From assembly GCA_958450325.1 (NCBI GenBank), contig OY288247.1, positions 8,422,429 to 8,486,428 of the forward strand: 64,000 bases of DNA. Direction: 5' to 3'. Below, piece by piece: positions 22,192-33,491 of the stretch. Source of the DNA: Agrostemma githago. Lineage: Eukaryota > Streptophyta > Magnoliopsida > Caryophyllales > Caryophyllaceae. Under the pieces are notes generated by a model. It had not been told where the DNA came from and did not search any database. It saw only the letters and a program-made list of their open reading frames with translations. A program made the translations under genes and the position numbers. Within the stretch, counting starts at the first letter, position 1, and every line of letters begins with the position of its first letter.

Positions 22192-23560
22192 TGATGGTAA
22201 GTGTTTGTCGTCTATCCTACCGATCAAAATAATATCAACGAACCTAACCTAGGTAGCTAGGGTTAATTCGAGTCAATCCTCAGGGACGGGAGTTCAAAAC
22301 TAGAGGGTGCTATGGTCTAAGACTAGGTTCAAGAGAAACTAAGGTGATTGACTAAGGTTGACTAATGACTAAACTAGAGTCTATAACATGAAATAAAAAG
22401 GGCAAAACAAGCAACTAATGATAATGAAAAGTGAGGTAAATCAATAAGAAGGAAACTAGGGCTAGGTCGGGTTCATGGATGTCAAGGAGATTCAAAGGGG
22501 AGACGGGGGTGCTAGCATGTTTTCGTAGCCTAGGTTACATTCGGGCTCTCGCTAATTAAACGGCCTAGGGGCCTCCTCACCACGCTCTCGCTACTAGTGG
22601 AGGAACCAAACCCAACACCAAACAAGCACATGCAAGAGAAGAAGCAAGAAAAACAAGGAATGATCATCTCAAGTCTCACAAGCATTTCATCAAACATGTA
22701 GAGTGCAAGACATTAGGAAACAACAAAAACAACAACTAACATCACCCATCTCACCATAATCATCCCTAATCACACTCAATCCCCCTACTAACCCTAGGGG
22801 ATAACTACTCACACATCATTAAGGATACAAAAACATAAACCAAAGAAACCAACAAAACAATGAAAACATTCATAATGGAATTTAAACTAGAAACAACAAC
22901 AATCAATGAATAAAGATGGAAACTTTACTAACTATGAAAGATTAAGAGAAAAGAAAGAAGAAATATTATACCAACTAGAAGATGAATGGAAAATATGAAC
23001 ACTTGCATAAAAGAAAACCCAAATACATCCACCAAGGTTGTCAATCTTGATAGAATCTTCAAGAATTCCAATAATACAAGAGTAACTAACTAGATTAAGT
23101 CTTAATGGAAGAGTAATTAAGGAAGGATTAAGCTAATCTACACTAATCTAAGCTAATCTAACCTAAAGTAGTCTAGGGTTTCGTGATGTAAGGTAATCCC
23201 TTAAAACAATACAGGGGGGGTATATATATGGTTCCACGGGCAAGGGAGGCGAAAGAATGAAAATGGGGTTGATCTGGGTCCTTCCCGACCGGGAAGGGGA
23301 TGATCCCGGTCGGGAAGAGGGTGGTCGCGGTTGGGAAGGTCATGATCCCGGCCGGGATTGCCCCACAGCAGCCCACTTTTTCTCGTCTTCTCATCCCGGT
23401 CGTGATGGGTCCTTCCCGACCGTGATGGGTCCTTATTTGCTCTTCCTAGGCCTTATCGATGCTCGGTGCTCGGGATATCATCAAGTGGGCTCCATGGGAC
23501 TTGGGATCGAGTCTAAGTCACCGAATCATCGTCGCTTCTCTCTATTGGCTCCATATGCAT
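22192..23560 (-). repeat. 3' LTR of element D, truncated
   Basis: Nearly identical to 29904-31273 over its whole length. It starts on the plus strand TGATGGTAAGTGTTTGTCG and runs to CCATATGCAT, after which element-internal sequence follows. A TATA-like run (TATATATA) lies near 23221-23228 and the CCCGGYCGGG palindromes at 23285-23440. Confidence 0.85.
23285..23440. repeat. Palindrome array of the D-family LTR (3' copy)
   Basis: Repeated short palindromes such as TTCCCGACCGGGAA, ATCCCGGTCGGGA and ATCCCGGCCGGGAT. The same block is at 30995-31140 in the other LTR, and a third block occurs internally (25905-26050). Confidence 0.75.
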
Positions 23561-24455
23561 GGGACTCGGAAACCAAGGCCTTTTCACTCCGTGGGTGGTC
23601 AAGGTGGTCAAAATGTAAATCCCGCAGTAAATACCTAGTAGACTAGGTGGACTCAAGGTAAAGAACCAACGAAAATATTGATTTAAAGTCATTCTACTAG
23701 ACTAAAGTCCAAGAATGTCATATCACTAGAAAGGGAAAGTAAACACTTACGCAATAACCTCAAAACCGGGTTTTCGAAAACATTTTCTACACTAGACTCA
23801 CAAACTATACAAGACAAATAAAACAAAACAAAAGCACAAAGAAATAAACAAACACCACCCCGAAACTTCCAAACAAGGAACCACATCAACCACAAACTCC
23901 AAAAAGCTCCACCCGAGCATACACCATCACAAAACATCCTCCAAACTCCACAAAAAGGAAAAAGGAGAAAGAAATGAAAGGATATTATCGGATGTCTTGA
24001 GCTTTCCAAAACTTATCGACGATCACGCAACCTACAAGAAAATCGGGGGAGGGCAAAACACACAACACAACAAATGTACGACACAAAGACTCAAAAGAAA
24101 AAGACACAAAAGAAAATCTTTTTGGTTTTTTTATGAAATTTTTTAAATTTTTAGGAATTTTTAAAATTTTCGAAAAAACTACGAAAATAAAACTAAACTA
24201 GACTAAGATATCGCTCCCCCACATTTAAACCTAGCAATGTCCTCATGCTCAATCGGTAGTGTGTGGAGACACTAAAAGGAAGAGAAAAAGGGAAAATAAA
24301 GCTAAAAATCAAAAATGAAAGTGAAGAAAGGGTAGAATGTGTCCGGCCGGGGTGTAATCAAGTCACCAAGGGTCGAGACGAGAAAAGATATGGATGGGGG
24401 AAGAAATAAAAATAAAAAAATAAAAGGAAATGGGAGGGGAGGGCTAGGTGTAATC
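23561..24455 (-). other. Untranslated tract of element D, part next to the 3' LTR
   Basis: Homologous to 1400-2560 of element 1 (for example GGGTGGTCAAGGTGGTCAAA at about 23592). No gene seen. Confidence 0.6.
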
Positions 24456-25350
24456 CGGGTATTTGGAATAAAGCTGTTGTGGCAAAATTAGTGAATTGGG
24501 TCTACACCCAATCTGATAAGCTCTGGATCAGGTGGGTGAATCAAATTTATCTCAAGGACTCTGATTGGGATAATTATTGGCCCAAAGCTACTGACAACTG
24601 GTCGTGGAGGAATTTGTGTAAGATAAAGGAGATCGTCAAGAGTGCTTACGTGAATAAGAGTTGGAACGGATCAACTAAAGATTTCTCCATCAGGGATTGT
24701 TATGAATGGATGAGACCAAAACGCGCAAAATGTAACTGGGCTGATGTAGTGTGGTCAAATTGGAACATACCCAAGCACTCTATGTGCTTTTGGTTGGCTA
24801 TGATGGGGGGATTGAATGTGAAGACGAAACTGTTAAGAATTGGTTGCATTCAAGATGACATATGTTGCTTGTGTGGGGAATTTCCTGAATCTGTCGAGCA
24901 CCTATTCTTTAACTGTCCTTACAGTAGCAGGTTGAAGAGTAACATCAAAGACTGGTACGGGCAAATACCGGAGGTTGACGAGCTGATTGGAGGCCAGAAA
25001 AATATGCCGAGGTGGAAGATGGATGCTATGACTGTTGCAGCCTGCTACTACCATACTTGGAGCATGAGAAATAGAGCAAGGTTGGACGGTTTTGTGACCC
25101 GTCCTGAGAAGATGGCGGAGTTGATCAAAAAAGAGATGAAAAATAGGAGCCAGGCGTCATTCCCTCAAATCAGCTGCAGCTGGTTTTGAGTTGATGTGAT
25201 GCGGTTTGAGTTGCAGCATATTTTGTTTGTGTACTTGTTGTTGGTTGGACTTGCAGGCTGGTTTTCTTTTAGTCTACTAGTTTCGACTTTCCCATTGTAT
25301 ATTTTGAGGTGTTGTTGATATAATAAAATCACATTTCATCAAAAAAAAAA
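24456..25350 (+). mobile_element. 5'-truncated LINE (L1 type) in element D
   Basis: Interrupts the D repeat GGTGTAATC/AAGTCACC and ends with a run of ten A at 25341-25350. Only the 3' end of the LINE is present, as in typical 5'-truncated insertions. No clear target duplication is visible, so deletion at the site or endonuclease-independent integration is possible. Confidence 0.8.
24479..25189 (+). pseudogene. C-terminal fragment of LINE ORF2 with zf-RVT domain
   Basis: 236 residues, uninterrupted. It contains the zinc-binding reverse-transcriptase-associated region typical of plant LINE ORF2 (CCLCGEFPESVEHLFFNC, a CX2C...HX4C pattern, near residues 137-154). The reverse transcriptase itself is missing because the copy is 5'-truncated. 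It has no role of its own. The intact frame suggests a fairly recent insertion. Confidence 0.8.
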
Positions 25351-26389
25351 GTCACCTAGCCCTAATTCCGCCCGAATCCGACTAAATTCTACCAAAAGGA
25401 AATAAAAATGAAGAAAAGGTGAAAAGAACTTGTTAATTTGGATTTTTTTTCAAATGATTCCCAATGTAATCACATCATCGAGAATCGGGAGCAATAACCA
25501 CAAAGGCCCTGAAGGCCACCAAGACACCAAATACATAAAAGGAACGGGAACATACAAGAAGAGAGTAGTAATAAAAGACGGAAAAGAAAGGAAAGTCGCC
25601 TACCAAACGGTTAGAAACTCAATCAACTCCATCGTCTCAATGATCGTTATCGTAATTCCTCCTCTTCCTAGATGTAGTCTCATTGTTGGAGCATCGGGCT
25701 TGTATTGGGGTAATGAGGTTGGGATTAAAGGGGAAACTCGGTGTATAGTGATGAGAAGATGAGATGAAGGTGTATAATTGAAGCGTAGGGATGAAATGAT
25801 AGAGGCTAAGGTGAGTAGTGAGGTTGGCTGGGGGTATAAAGTGGTGGGATGGGGCTTAAATAAAGAAAAGAAGGCGAAAGGGGGCTGCAGGAGCCTTCTC
25901 GATCGTGAAGACACCCATCACGGTCGGGAGGAGTCCTTCCCGGTCGGGAAGACAGTGATCCCGGCCGGGATGGCCCGTCAGTGGCTCCTGATTTGCTGCT
26001 CACTTCGTCCCGGTCGTGACCAAAGTCATCACGGTCGGGATTGTCACCCGTCCCTAGCCTTGAAGCCTTCATTCAATAATAGTTCCACCCAAAAGACAAA
26101 TAATACTTCGGGATCCAAAATCTCATCCCCAAAAACTTGTCAAAAGCTCAAAAACCAACTTCCTCCACCAAACATCAAAGCTTCTATCATCCATAACCTT
26201 TTCTAATTCTTCATCTTCACTTCAAACCTATCAACCAAACTCAATAACCACATCAAAGATCCCTTCCTCACATCGCTCATCAAAATACCAAACGACAAGA
26301 ATTCCACACAATCAAACAAATCCTAGAAACCAAACTCACAAATCACACAAATACAAATACAAAAACTCAAAAGAAGAGGAAAAAGATAT
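25351..26389 (-). other. Internal spacer of element D with palindromes
   Basis: On the minus strand this follows the 316-residue ORF. It includes a palindrome block at 25905-26050 (CATCACGGTCGGGA, TTCCCGGTCGGGAA, ATCCCGGCCGGGAT). ORF2 of elements 1 and 2 is missing here; only a short unrelated frame (25914 to 25600) stands in its place. Confidence 0.6.
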
Positions 26390-27340
26390 TTACAACATGA
26401 TACTCTCATCGTCTACGATCCCATAGCCATCAAGGGCTCGGAGGAGTAGATCAAATGCTCTAGCAACATCTTCATGAAGGCTCATGTGGCCGAGCCAAGC
26501 TATCATCAAAGGCTTCCAAGTCGGAGGTAAGAAGCAATCATCTAATCCATTATGCTCGGGTTTCTCGTGATCTCCCGGGTCTTTCCAACCAACATAGCAA
26601 CGACTCTTATGACCATCTGGTAGGTATAGTGGTCTAAAGTCATGCTTGGCATTATGATTTGGGAGATCATACCCTAAGGGTGTTGCTTCTTCTACGGGGT
26701 TAAGAGTGAAATTCTTTTCCGCCGCCCGACAAGGATTCAATTCATCAATCATCTTACAAGATAAGGGACTTGAAATAAAGTGCGATAAAGGTGGTGAAGG
26801 CATCAAGTTTTCTTCTTTGGAGGCTTTAGGAGAAACCTCATCATCATTCCTACTAGAATTCTCACCATGAAGAAATTCAAGGCCTTTGAGGGCGGCCTCA
26901 ATTTCTTCGACGGTTTGGTCTAGCATAACATCTCCAAATCCCCTAATCGGCTCCTCCAATTTCCCATTCAAGGCAAGTCCTAAGGCATCTATCTCTTTCT
27001 CCCAAGTATTACCTTCATTCTCACTCGCCTTGTCAATATGTTCTAGAGGAGTCTTATCTTCACTTGGCTTTAGATTTTCACTCATGATTTCAACTTCCTT
27101 GAGACCTATCTTCGGGGCTTCCGGTTTCTTTGGAGGAATGAAAGAGGTAAACACCTTCTTTGATGACAAGACATTGTCATCTTCATCTATATCCTCATGT
27201 ATCCCCTCCACTCCTTCTACCGGCTTCAAAGTTGGTTGATGCATCTTGGTTTGAGATCGTCTCGAAGTAATGGTTAGCTCTCCAAAAGCAAGATCCGGTT
27301 CATCACGAAGAAAATCATACAAATCCAATTTAATGGCCAA
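26390..27340 (-). CDS. Uncharacterised 316-residue ORF of element D
   Basis: I do not recognise this protein. It is acidic, with Glu/Asp/Ser-rich linkers in residues 20-190. Its C-terminal third is more conserved-looking, with NHNAKHDFRPLYLPDG, CYVGWKDPGDHEKPEHNGLDD and a helical end rich in Leu/Ala. There are no membrane segments, zinc knuckle or protease motif. The frame extends upstream of the ATG with stops at about 27421 and beyond, toward the Gln/Met-rich remnant at 29366-29730, so it may be the tail of a longer gag-like protein split by the solo LTR. It lies where gag and protease sit in the relatives. It is the only long open frame of element D. Confidence 0.5.
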   Translation of the reverse strand: MAIKLDLYDFLRDEPDLAFGELTITSRRSQTKMHQPTLKPVEGVEGIHEDIDEDDNVLSSKKVFTSFIPPKKPEAPKIGLKEVEIMSENLKPSEDKTPLEHIDKASENEGNTWEKEIDALGLALNGKLEEPIRGFGDVMLDQTVEEIEAALKGLEFLHGENSSRNDDEVSPKASKEENLMPSPPLSHFISSPLSCKMIDELNPCRAAEKNFTLNPVEEATPLGYDLPNHNAKHDFRPLYLPDGHKSRCYVGWKDPGDHEKPEHNGLDDCFLPPTWKPLMIAWLGHMSLHEDVARAFDLLLRALDGYGIVDDESIML

Positions 27341-27599
27341 TACATTGGCTTCCCAAGAGTTACTTTGAGAATCAAGTTCAATTTCCTCCTCATTGTCAAC
27401 CCTTGAAGCTTCAACTTTCTACATTATTCCCATAGCTTCACCATGCGAACAACTCTCAACAATAATCCCTTGGTTGACCCTCTCTTCTTCATTCGTGGCT
27501 TCATAATCGGGTTGATTGCCTTGTGGAGACAATCGGTCTTCTTGCCCAAATGAACCTTCATCAACAAGTTATGGAGCTCGAGTGGTCAACATCGTGTAA
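27341..27599 (-). pseudogene. Upstream extension of the element D ORF, with stops
   Basis: The frame of the 316-residue ORF continues upstream with Glu/Asp-rich coding-like sequence but contains stop codons. It ends at the solo LTR insertion. It resembles a decayed N-terminal half. Confidence 0.45.
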
Positions 27600-27604
27600 C
27601 GAGC

Positions 27605-29360
27605 TGTTGTGTGCCAAATTTGGACCGCTTTTTCCTCCCATTTAGACCCGTTTTTCCTCCGTTTTGCGAGAATAGAGTGCGATTATCGCCGTATTTTGCG
27701 TAATTCTCGCATTAGTGTCTCTCTTTTGCATTTTACGTATTTTTGGTAGTTTTCTGTCTATTTTGATAGGATTTTCGACCGAAAACGTGCTTGAGCTTCC
27801 ACGAGCATGAGAGAGATAAGGTCCAAGAGCAAAGCACACAACCGAAAGTTCAAGTAATCCAATTGATCGACGAAGAGACCGAAAAAAAAAGAGAAACACC
27901 ACCGGGTGAAGTTTCGCCCGACGACATTTTCCACCTCCCCGAAGATTTTCATGGCACTCACGACCGGGCGAAATTTCGCCCGATGGAGAAACCGGGCCGA
28001 ATTTGCAATTTGAGAAGAAAATCTCACCGGGTGAAATTTCACCCGGTGGAATTATTATGACGAGCCGCAGGGTGAAGTTTCACCCCATGAAGATGCAAAG
28101 GGTGATGGTCTAGCTAAATGAAGAGAAATTGGATTTGGGCCTTGAAGTTTGTGCAACCCATTAAGAATTCTATAAATACTTAAGCTAGGGTTTTGTGCCT
28201 CTTAGAGCCTTGAGTGAGCCTTGAGTGTGCCTTGAGTGAGCCTTGGGATTAGCCCTTAGGAGTAGGAGTAGTTTAGAGGCTTTCTAGAGTAGTTTTAGAG
28301 GATCACTAGTAAGTAGTAGTAGATTGTAGTAAGATTTCTTACAAAATCTCTCAAAACAATTAGTAGATCTACTTAGTATTAGTATAATTACTCTATAATT
28401 AGTAGGCAAACATCCATCTTTGTTGAAGATTGTTGAAGATCCAAGGGTTTTGCAAGGGTTTATGTGACAAAACTCTTGTATTATTTCTTGAAGATTTATA
28501 TTGCTTATATTGAAGATTGAAGATCTATGCATGGATTAGTGACAAATTCTTGTATATTTCTCCCAAGATTCAATCTTCATTATTTATCTTCATCTTCCAT
28601 CTTAGATTTCTCCATAGTTGGTAAAATTCTCTCCTCTCCCTTTACTCCATTAGTTAGTTTATTTCTCTTTAGTTTGTGTGTTAGTTAATCTCTCTCCTTA
28701 GTGCTAATTGTTAGTGTAGTTGTTATGCATGCTCTAGTTAAATTCTCCTTAGTTAGTGTATTGTTGATTATCACCATGATTAGTGAGTAGATTCCTTGTT
28801 GGGGAATTAGAGAGGAGGATTTGGATTATTTGATTCAAGGGATGTTGGTGGGTTGTTTACTTGTTAATTATCAATTTTAAGGCTTTTGTGTCTTCGTTGA
28901 CCTAGAATCGCGACTAGGCCGACCTTGACTCATTTCTATCAATATGGGGAAACTCGGGGTAGAAATTACTTTAATTTGAGACTTACCCTTTCGTCGCGAA
29001 AGCTGGTCTAGGTAGGTTGGGCGAAGAAACCGAAAGGTGGCACTCTCCCTTTTTAACGTTGTAACAAAAACTCGATCCCGAGACTTTAAAGACCCCATTT
29101 CCGAATCCCGACTCTCCCCAACACCTTTCCTATTTATTGTTCCTAGCCTTAGTAGTGTAGTTCGCTAGCCTTAGTTCGACCTCTCTCTCAACCCAAATCC
29201 CCCATCTCAATCCCCCGATCATGATTGGACTCTAATCTTGACCAATACGGCTTAACCCCTCTCCCTGTGGATCGATCCCGACCTACCACTACTACACTAG
29301 TTAGGTTAGTCGGAGTTATAAATATTGTTTAATTGTACGGGTCACGACGCCCGCGCATCA
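27605..29360 (+). mobile_element. Solo LTR of the element 1/2 family
   Basis: Begins TGTTGTGTGCCAAATTTGG and ends CCCGCGCATCA, 1756 bp. It is flanked by the perfect 5-bp duplication CGAGC (27600-27604 and 29361-29365). A TATA-like box lies at 28171-28178 and palindromes at about 27900-28090. It is a recombination remnant. Because it sits in D, the element-2 family was still moving after D inserted. Confidence 0.92.
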
Positions 29361-29365
29361 CGAGC

Positions 29366-29730
29366 CATGAGTGCATTAATTCGAGCAACTTACACCTCTT
29401 TTTGGGCCATGAACTCCTCTTGGTCCCTTTGCATTTGAATCATCATCTCTTGTTGACTCTTTTGCATTTGAATCATCATTTGACAAAGCTCAAAGTTGGG
29501 ATTTTTGGTTGTGGGTAATGTGAAGGTATTTGGTAATTGTTAGGATGTTGGAATGAACCATGACAACTTCCATGGTAACCAAATGAAGGGGGTTCATAAG
29601 ATTGTTGATGAGATTGAGATAGTTGGTAAAATTGTGGGTCTTGGTAGTTTGTCCCATGATTATCCCATGATGATTGATAGTAGCTTGGATGCATAACGTT
29701 GCCTTGATACATTGAATAAACTAGAAGCAC
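29366..29730 (-). pseudogene. Gln/Met-rich gag-like remnant of element D
   Basis: 84 open residues rich in Gln, Tyr, Ser and Pro, followed across a stop by a Met/Gln coiled-coil-like segment. This composition resembles the C-terminal region of Athila gag proteins, but no capsid motif is present. Interrupted by the solo LTR. Confidence 0.45.
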
Positions 29731-29882
29731 TTGAGCAAACGTTAGAAGCCTAATGCTTTTGGGGCACTAGGAAGAGAGAAATAAGCACACAATGAAAGAA
29801 CGAAGATACGCACAAGAAGAGGAAAACACAAAAATCAGGAACAAAGTCCAAAACTAAGCACACAAGAGTCTAAACTACGTCG

Positions 29883-29900
29883 TCCCCGGCAACGGCGCCA
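29883..29900 (-). promoter_or_regulatory. Primer binding site of element D, tRNA-Asp type
   Basis: The reverse complement reads TGGCGCCGTTGCCGGGGA, three bases inside the 5' LTR. Confidence 0.9.
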
Positions 29901-29903
29901 ATT

Positions 29904-31434
29904 TGACGGTAAGTGTTTGTCGTCTATCCTACCGATCAAAATAATATCAACGAACCTAAGTTAGGAAGCTAGGGTAAGTCGAGTCGGTCCTCAGGGACGG
30001 GAGTTCAAAACTAGAGGGTGCTATGATCTAAGACTAGGTTCAAGAGAAACTAAGGTGATTGACTAAGGTTGACTAATGACTAAACTATAGTCTATAACAT
30101 GAAATAAAAAGGGCAAAACAAGCAACTAATGATAATGAAAAGCGAGGCAAATCAATAAGAAGGAAACTAGGGCTAGGTCGGGTTCATGGATGTCAAGGAG
30201 ATTCAAAGGGGAAATGGGGGTGCTAGCATGTTTTCGTAGCCTCGATTACATTCGGGCTCTCGCTAATTAAACGGCCCAGGGGCCTCCTCACCACGATCTC
30301 GCTACTAGTGGAGGAACCAAACCCAACACCAAACAAGCACATGCAAGAGAAGAAGCAAGAAAAACAAGGAACGATCATCTCAAGTCTCACAAGCATTTCA
30401 TCAAACATGTAGAGTGCAAGGCATTAGGAAACAACAAAAACAACAACTAACATCACCCATCTCACCCTAATCATCCCTAATCACACTCAATCCCCCTACT
30501 AATCCTAGGGGATAACTACTCACACATAATTAAGGATACAAAGACATAAACCAAAGAAACCAACAAAATAATGAAAACATTCATAATGGAATTTAAACTA
30601 GAAACAACAACAATCAATGGATAAAGATGGAAACTTTACTAACTATGATAGATTAAAAGAAAAGATAGAAGAAAGATTATACCAACTAGAAGATGAATGG
30701 AAAAGATGAACATTTGCATAAAAGAAAACCCAAATACATCCAACAAGGTTGTCAATCTTAATAGAATCTTCAAGAATTCCAATAATACAAGAGTAACTAA
30801 CTAGATTAAGTCTTAATGGAAGAGTAATTAAGGAAGGATTAAGCTAATCTACACTAATCTAAGATAATCTAACCTAAAGTAGTCTAGGGTTTCGTGATGT
30901 AAGGTAATCCCTTAAAACAATACAGGAGGGGGGTATATATAGGGTTCCACGGGCATGGGAGGCGAAAGAATGAAAATGGGGCTGATCTGGGTCCTTCCCG
31001 GTCGGGAAGGGGATGATCCCAGTCGGGAAGAGGGTGGTCCCGATCGAGAAGGTCATGATCCCGACCGGGATGGCCCCACAGCAGCTCACTTCTTCTCGTC
31101 TTCTCATCCCGGTCGTGATGGGTCCTTCCTGACCGTGATGGGTCCTTATTTGCTCTTCCTAGGCCTTATCGATGCTCGGTGCTCGGGATATCATCAAGTG
31201 GGCTCCTTGGGACTCAAGATCGAGTCTAAGTCACCGAATCATCGTCGCTTCTCTCCATTGGCTCCATATGCATCGGAAACGAGTCGTAATCGTTCCATTT
31301 CTCCAAGATAGGCCTTAAGAACCTAAAACATGCTAGAAGAAGCGTAAGTAGCCTCAAAACCGATCTAAAGAGCGATTCCACAAGAGAAAACGTAACCAAA
31401 CACGAGAAATAAACTATACAAAACACACTTATCA
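29904..31434 (-). repeat. 5' LTR of element D
   Basis: 1531 bp. On the minus strand it starts TGATAAGTGTG and ends AACACTTACCGTCA, giving an inverted terminal match. A TATA-like run is at 30934-30941 and palindromes at 30995-31140. The right boundary is fixed by the duplicated TTCAC. Confidence 0.9.
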
Positions 31435-31646
31435 TTCACTTTGGTTGAGTTGAGGGTCGAAATAATAATAACGCTTCGCTTGCACCGGTTTGGAATAAGC
31501 TATGCCGAATATAACTGTTTCTGAACACAACTCAATTTAAAGGTGAGACTCCTAGCAACGAGTGGTACTAGGGTAGAAGAAGAAATAAAGCTAAAACGAT
31601 TAACCAAACACAACTAAAACAAGACTTAATCAACTAATTACCGCTC
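31435..31646 (-). other. Leader of element 1
   Basis: Stretch between the primer site and the interrupted gag gene of element 1. It matches no other feature here. No gene seen. Confidence 0.6.
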
Positions 31647-31664
31647 TCCCCGGCAACGACGCCA
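31647..31664 (-). promoter_or_regulatory. Primer binding site of element 1, one mismatch
   Basis: The reverse complement reads TGGCGTCGTTGCCGGGGA, one base different from the sites at 4437 and 29900. Confidence 0.85.
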
Positions 31665-31666
31665 TT

Positions 31667-33491
31667 TTAACGCGGCGAATGTCGCGACCCGCACGATCAA
31701 ACAATATTTAGTCCCAACTAACTACTATGTAGTAGTGGCAAGTCGGAATCGAACCACAGGGAAGCGGAGAAGTGTGATAGGTCAAGTCTAGGTGTAATCG
31801 CGTTTGGGGTCTAAAAAGGGGGGTTTTGGGACGAAATGATTAAACTAAGGCAAGCAAATTAAATAACTAAAACGAGAAACAATAATGATAAAGGCGTTAG
31901 GGAGAATCGGAGAGTCGGAATTTGAGACAAGGATAAAAACATCACAAGAATTATCACAAGATGAATGAGGAGAGGAGTTACCTTTCGGTTTCCATACCCG
32001 ACCTAGTCTAAACCCGCTTTCGCGATGAATAAAATAAAGTCTCAAGACGGAATTACCCAAACCCCGAGTTTTTCCATATTGGTTCGGGTGAGTCAGGCTA
32101 ACCTAGTTGATCAGGCTAAGTCAATCAAGACACAATAATTCCAAGCAAGACAAATCACCCTCAAATGCAATATTTCTCATAAAATGAAACCCGAATCTAG
32201 AATTCCTCCTCCCCTAGCCCCCTAACTAAAATCTACTCACTATTCATACAAAACATGATAAAACAAATAATAGGGAGACTAGAAGAAAGACAAAACATGA
32301 TGATTAAAAAGGAATAAAATTAATCTAACACAAAAGAAGGGAAATTACTACTAAAATGATGACTAAACAAGGAAATAAACAACAAGGCAAAAATAAGGGA
32401 AAGCAAATAAACAACTATGGAGAAACAAACAAAGGAGAGAAAAAAATAAGAAATTACTCACAATGAGATTTAAAACAACACAAACATAAAAATGACAAGA
32501 CAAACAAACAATGGATTAAGAAAAGATTAAAAAAGGAAACTAATTAATTAATTAATGGAGAAAGGGAGAAGGAAAGAAAGTATCAACTATGCATAAAATA
32601 AAAGGAGGAAGATGAAGATCAAAATAAAGTTTGAATCTTGGAGGAGAAAAGACAAGAACTTTGTCACCTAATTCTTGCAAAACTCTTCAATCTTCAAAAT
32701 AAAACTCAAATCTAAACTATTACAAGAACTTGATTGTAGTTGGAAAACAAAATTAATCTAAAACTAAGAAGATTTTCTAGATGAATATGGAGTTTTCTAA
32801 GGAAACTTTCTACAATGGAGATCTACTAAACTATGCCTAATCTAAAGAGGCACACTTAAGGCACACTTAGGGTTAAAAGCTAAGGTTACTATATATAGTA
32901 AACCCTTAATGGGTCACACAACTTAAGGCCCATAATCCAATCTTCTTCCTTTAATTAGACCTTCACCCTATGCATCTTTACATGGCAAAAATTCACCCCG
33001 CGATTTAAGGTCATCCGTGAGTCAATACCGCTGGGTAAAATTTCACCCGGTCCTTTCACCCGATGGACTTTCTCCAGAAATGCAATGTTGTCGCTTATTT
33101 ACCGTTGGACGAAACTTCACCCGGTGGTGAGTGTTCACGAAAATTTTCAGGGAGGTGGAAAATGTCGTTGGGCGAAATTTCACCCGATGGTTTTCCGCCT
33201 CTTTTCCGGTCTCTTTCTTTGCCGATTAATTGGATTACTTGAATTTTCCGTTGTGTGTTTTGCTCTTCGGATGGTATCTCCCTCTTTCATGCTCATGGAA
33301 GCTTGGACACGTTTTTGGTCGAAAATCCTGTTAAAATAGACAGAAAACTACCAAAAAGACATAAATTGTAAAAGAGAGACTCTAATGCGAGAAATTCTCA
33401 AAATAGGGCGATAATCGCACATTGTTCTCGCAAAGCGGAGCAAAAACGGGTATAAATGGGAGAAAAAACGGTCCAAATTTGACACACAACA
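31667..33491 (-). repeat. 5' LTR of element 1
   Basis: On the minus strand it starts TGTTGTGTGTCAAATTTGG and ends just before the primer site. Its terminal CA is degraded (TTAA). It has a TATA-like run (CTATATATAG, 32889-32898) and decayed palindromes at 33010-33200. More diverged than the LTRs of element 2, consistent with greater age. Confidence 0.85.

Larger units (their letters stand above)
22192..31434 (-). mobile_element. Element D: related non-autonomous LTR retrotransposon nested in element 1
   Basis: Flanked by the 5-bp duplication TTCAC (22187-22191 and 31435-31439). The minus-strand 5' LTR is 29904-31434, the tRNA-Asp primer site 29900 to 29883, and the 3' LTR 22192-23560. The 3' LTR has lost about 170 bp at its U3 end together with the polypurine tract. 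The untranslated tract is shared with elements 1 and 2, but the LTR is unrelated in sequence. Coding content is one unfamiliar 316-residue ORF plus a Gln/Met-rich remnant. There is no recognisable capsid, protease or pol. A LINE fragment (24456-25350) and a solo LTR (27605-29360) are inserted in it. Confidence 0.85.
1..33491 (-). mobile_element. Element 1: Athila-type non-autonomous LTR retrotransposon, interrupted by elements 2 and D
   Basis: A minus-strand element of the Ty3/gypsy Athila group. Its parts are a 3' LTR piece (1-388), polypurine tract, 3' untranslated tract (to 2691), ORF2 (18686 to 16904), a palindrome array, protease and gag (22191 to 19624), a leader (31646 to 31435), a tRNA-Asp primer site (31664 to 31647) and a 5' LTR (33491 to 31667). 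Order and strand of the pieces match the intact layout of element 2. Elements 2 and D are inserted inside it, so it is the oldest LTR element here. There is no reverse transcriptase, RNase H or integrase. The left end lies outside the window, so the target duplication cannot be checked; the right flank begins AAGAT. The right flank is LINE sequence, so element 1 landed in a LINE. Confidence 0.85.

Noticed and set aside
22192..22227. Upstream ATG for the gag frame of element 1
   Set aside because: It lies in the LTR of element D and is joined to gag only by the insertion.
23173..23394. Minus-strand frame in the D LTR, also at 30874-31107
   Set aside because: Translation of the CCCGGYCGGG palindromes inside the LTR; no homology.
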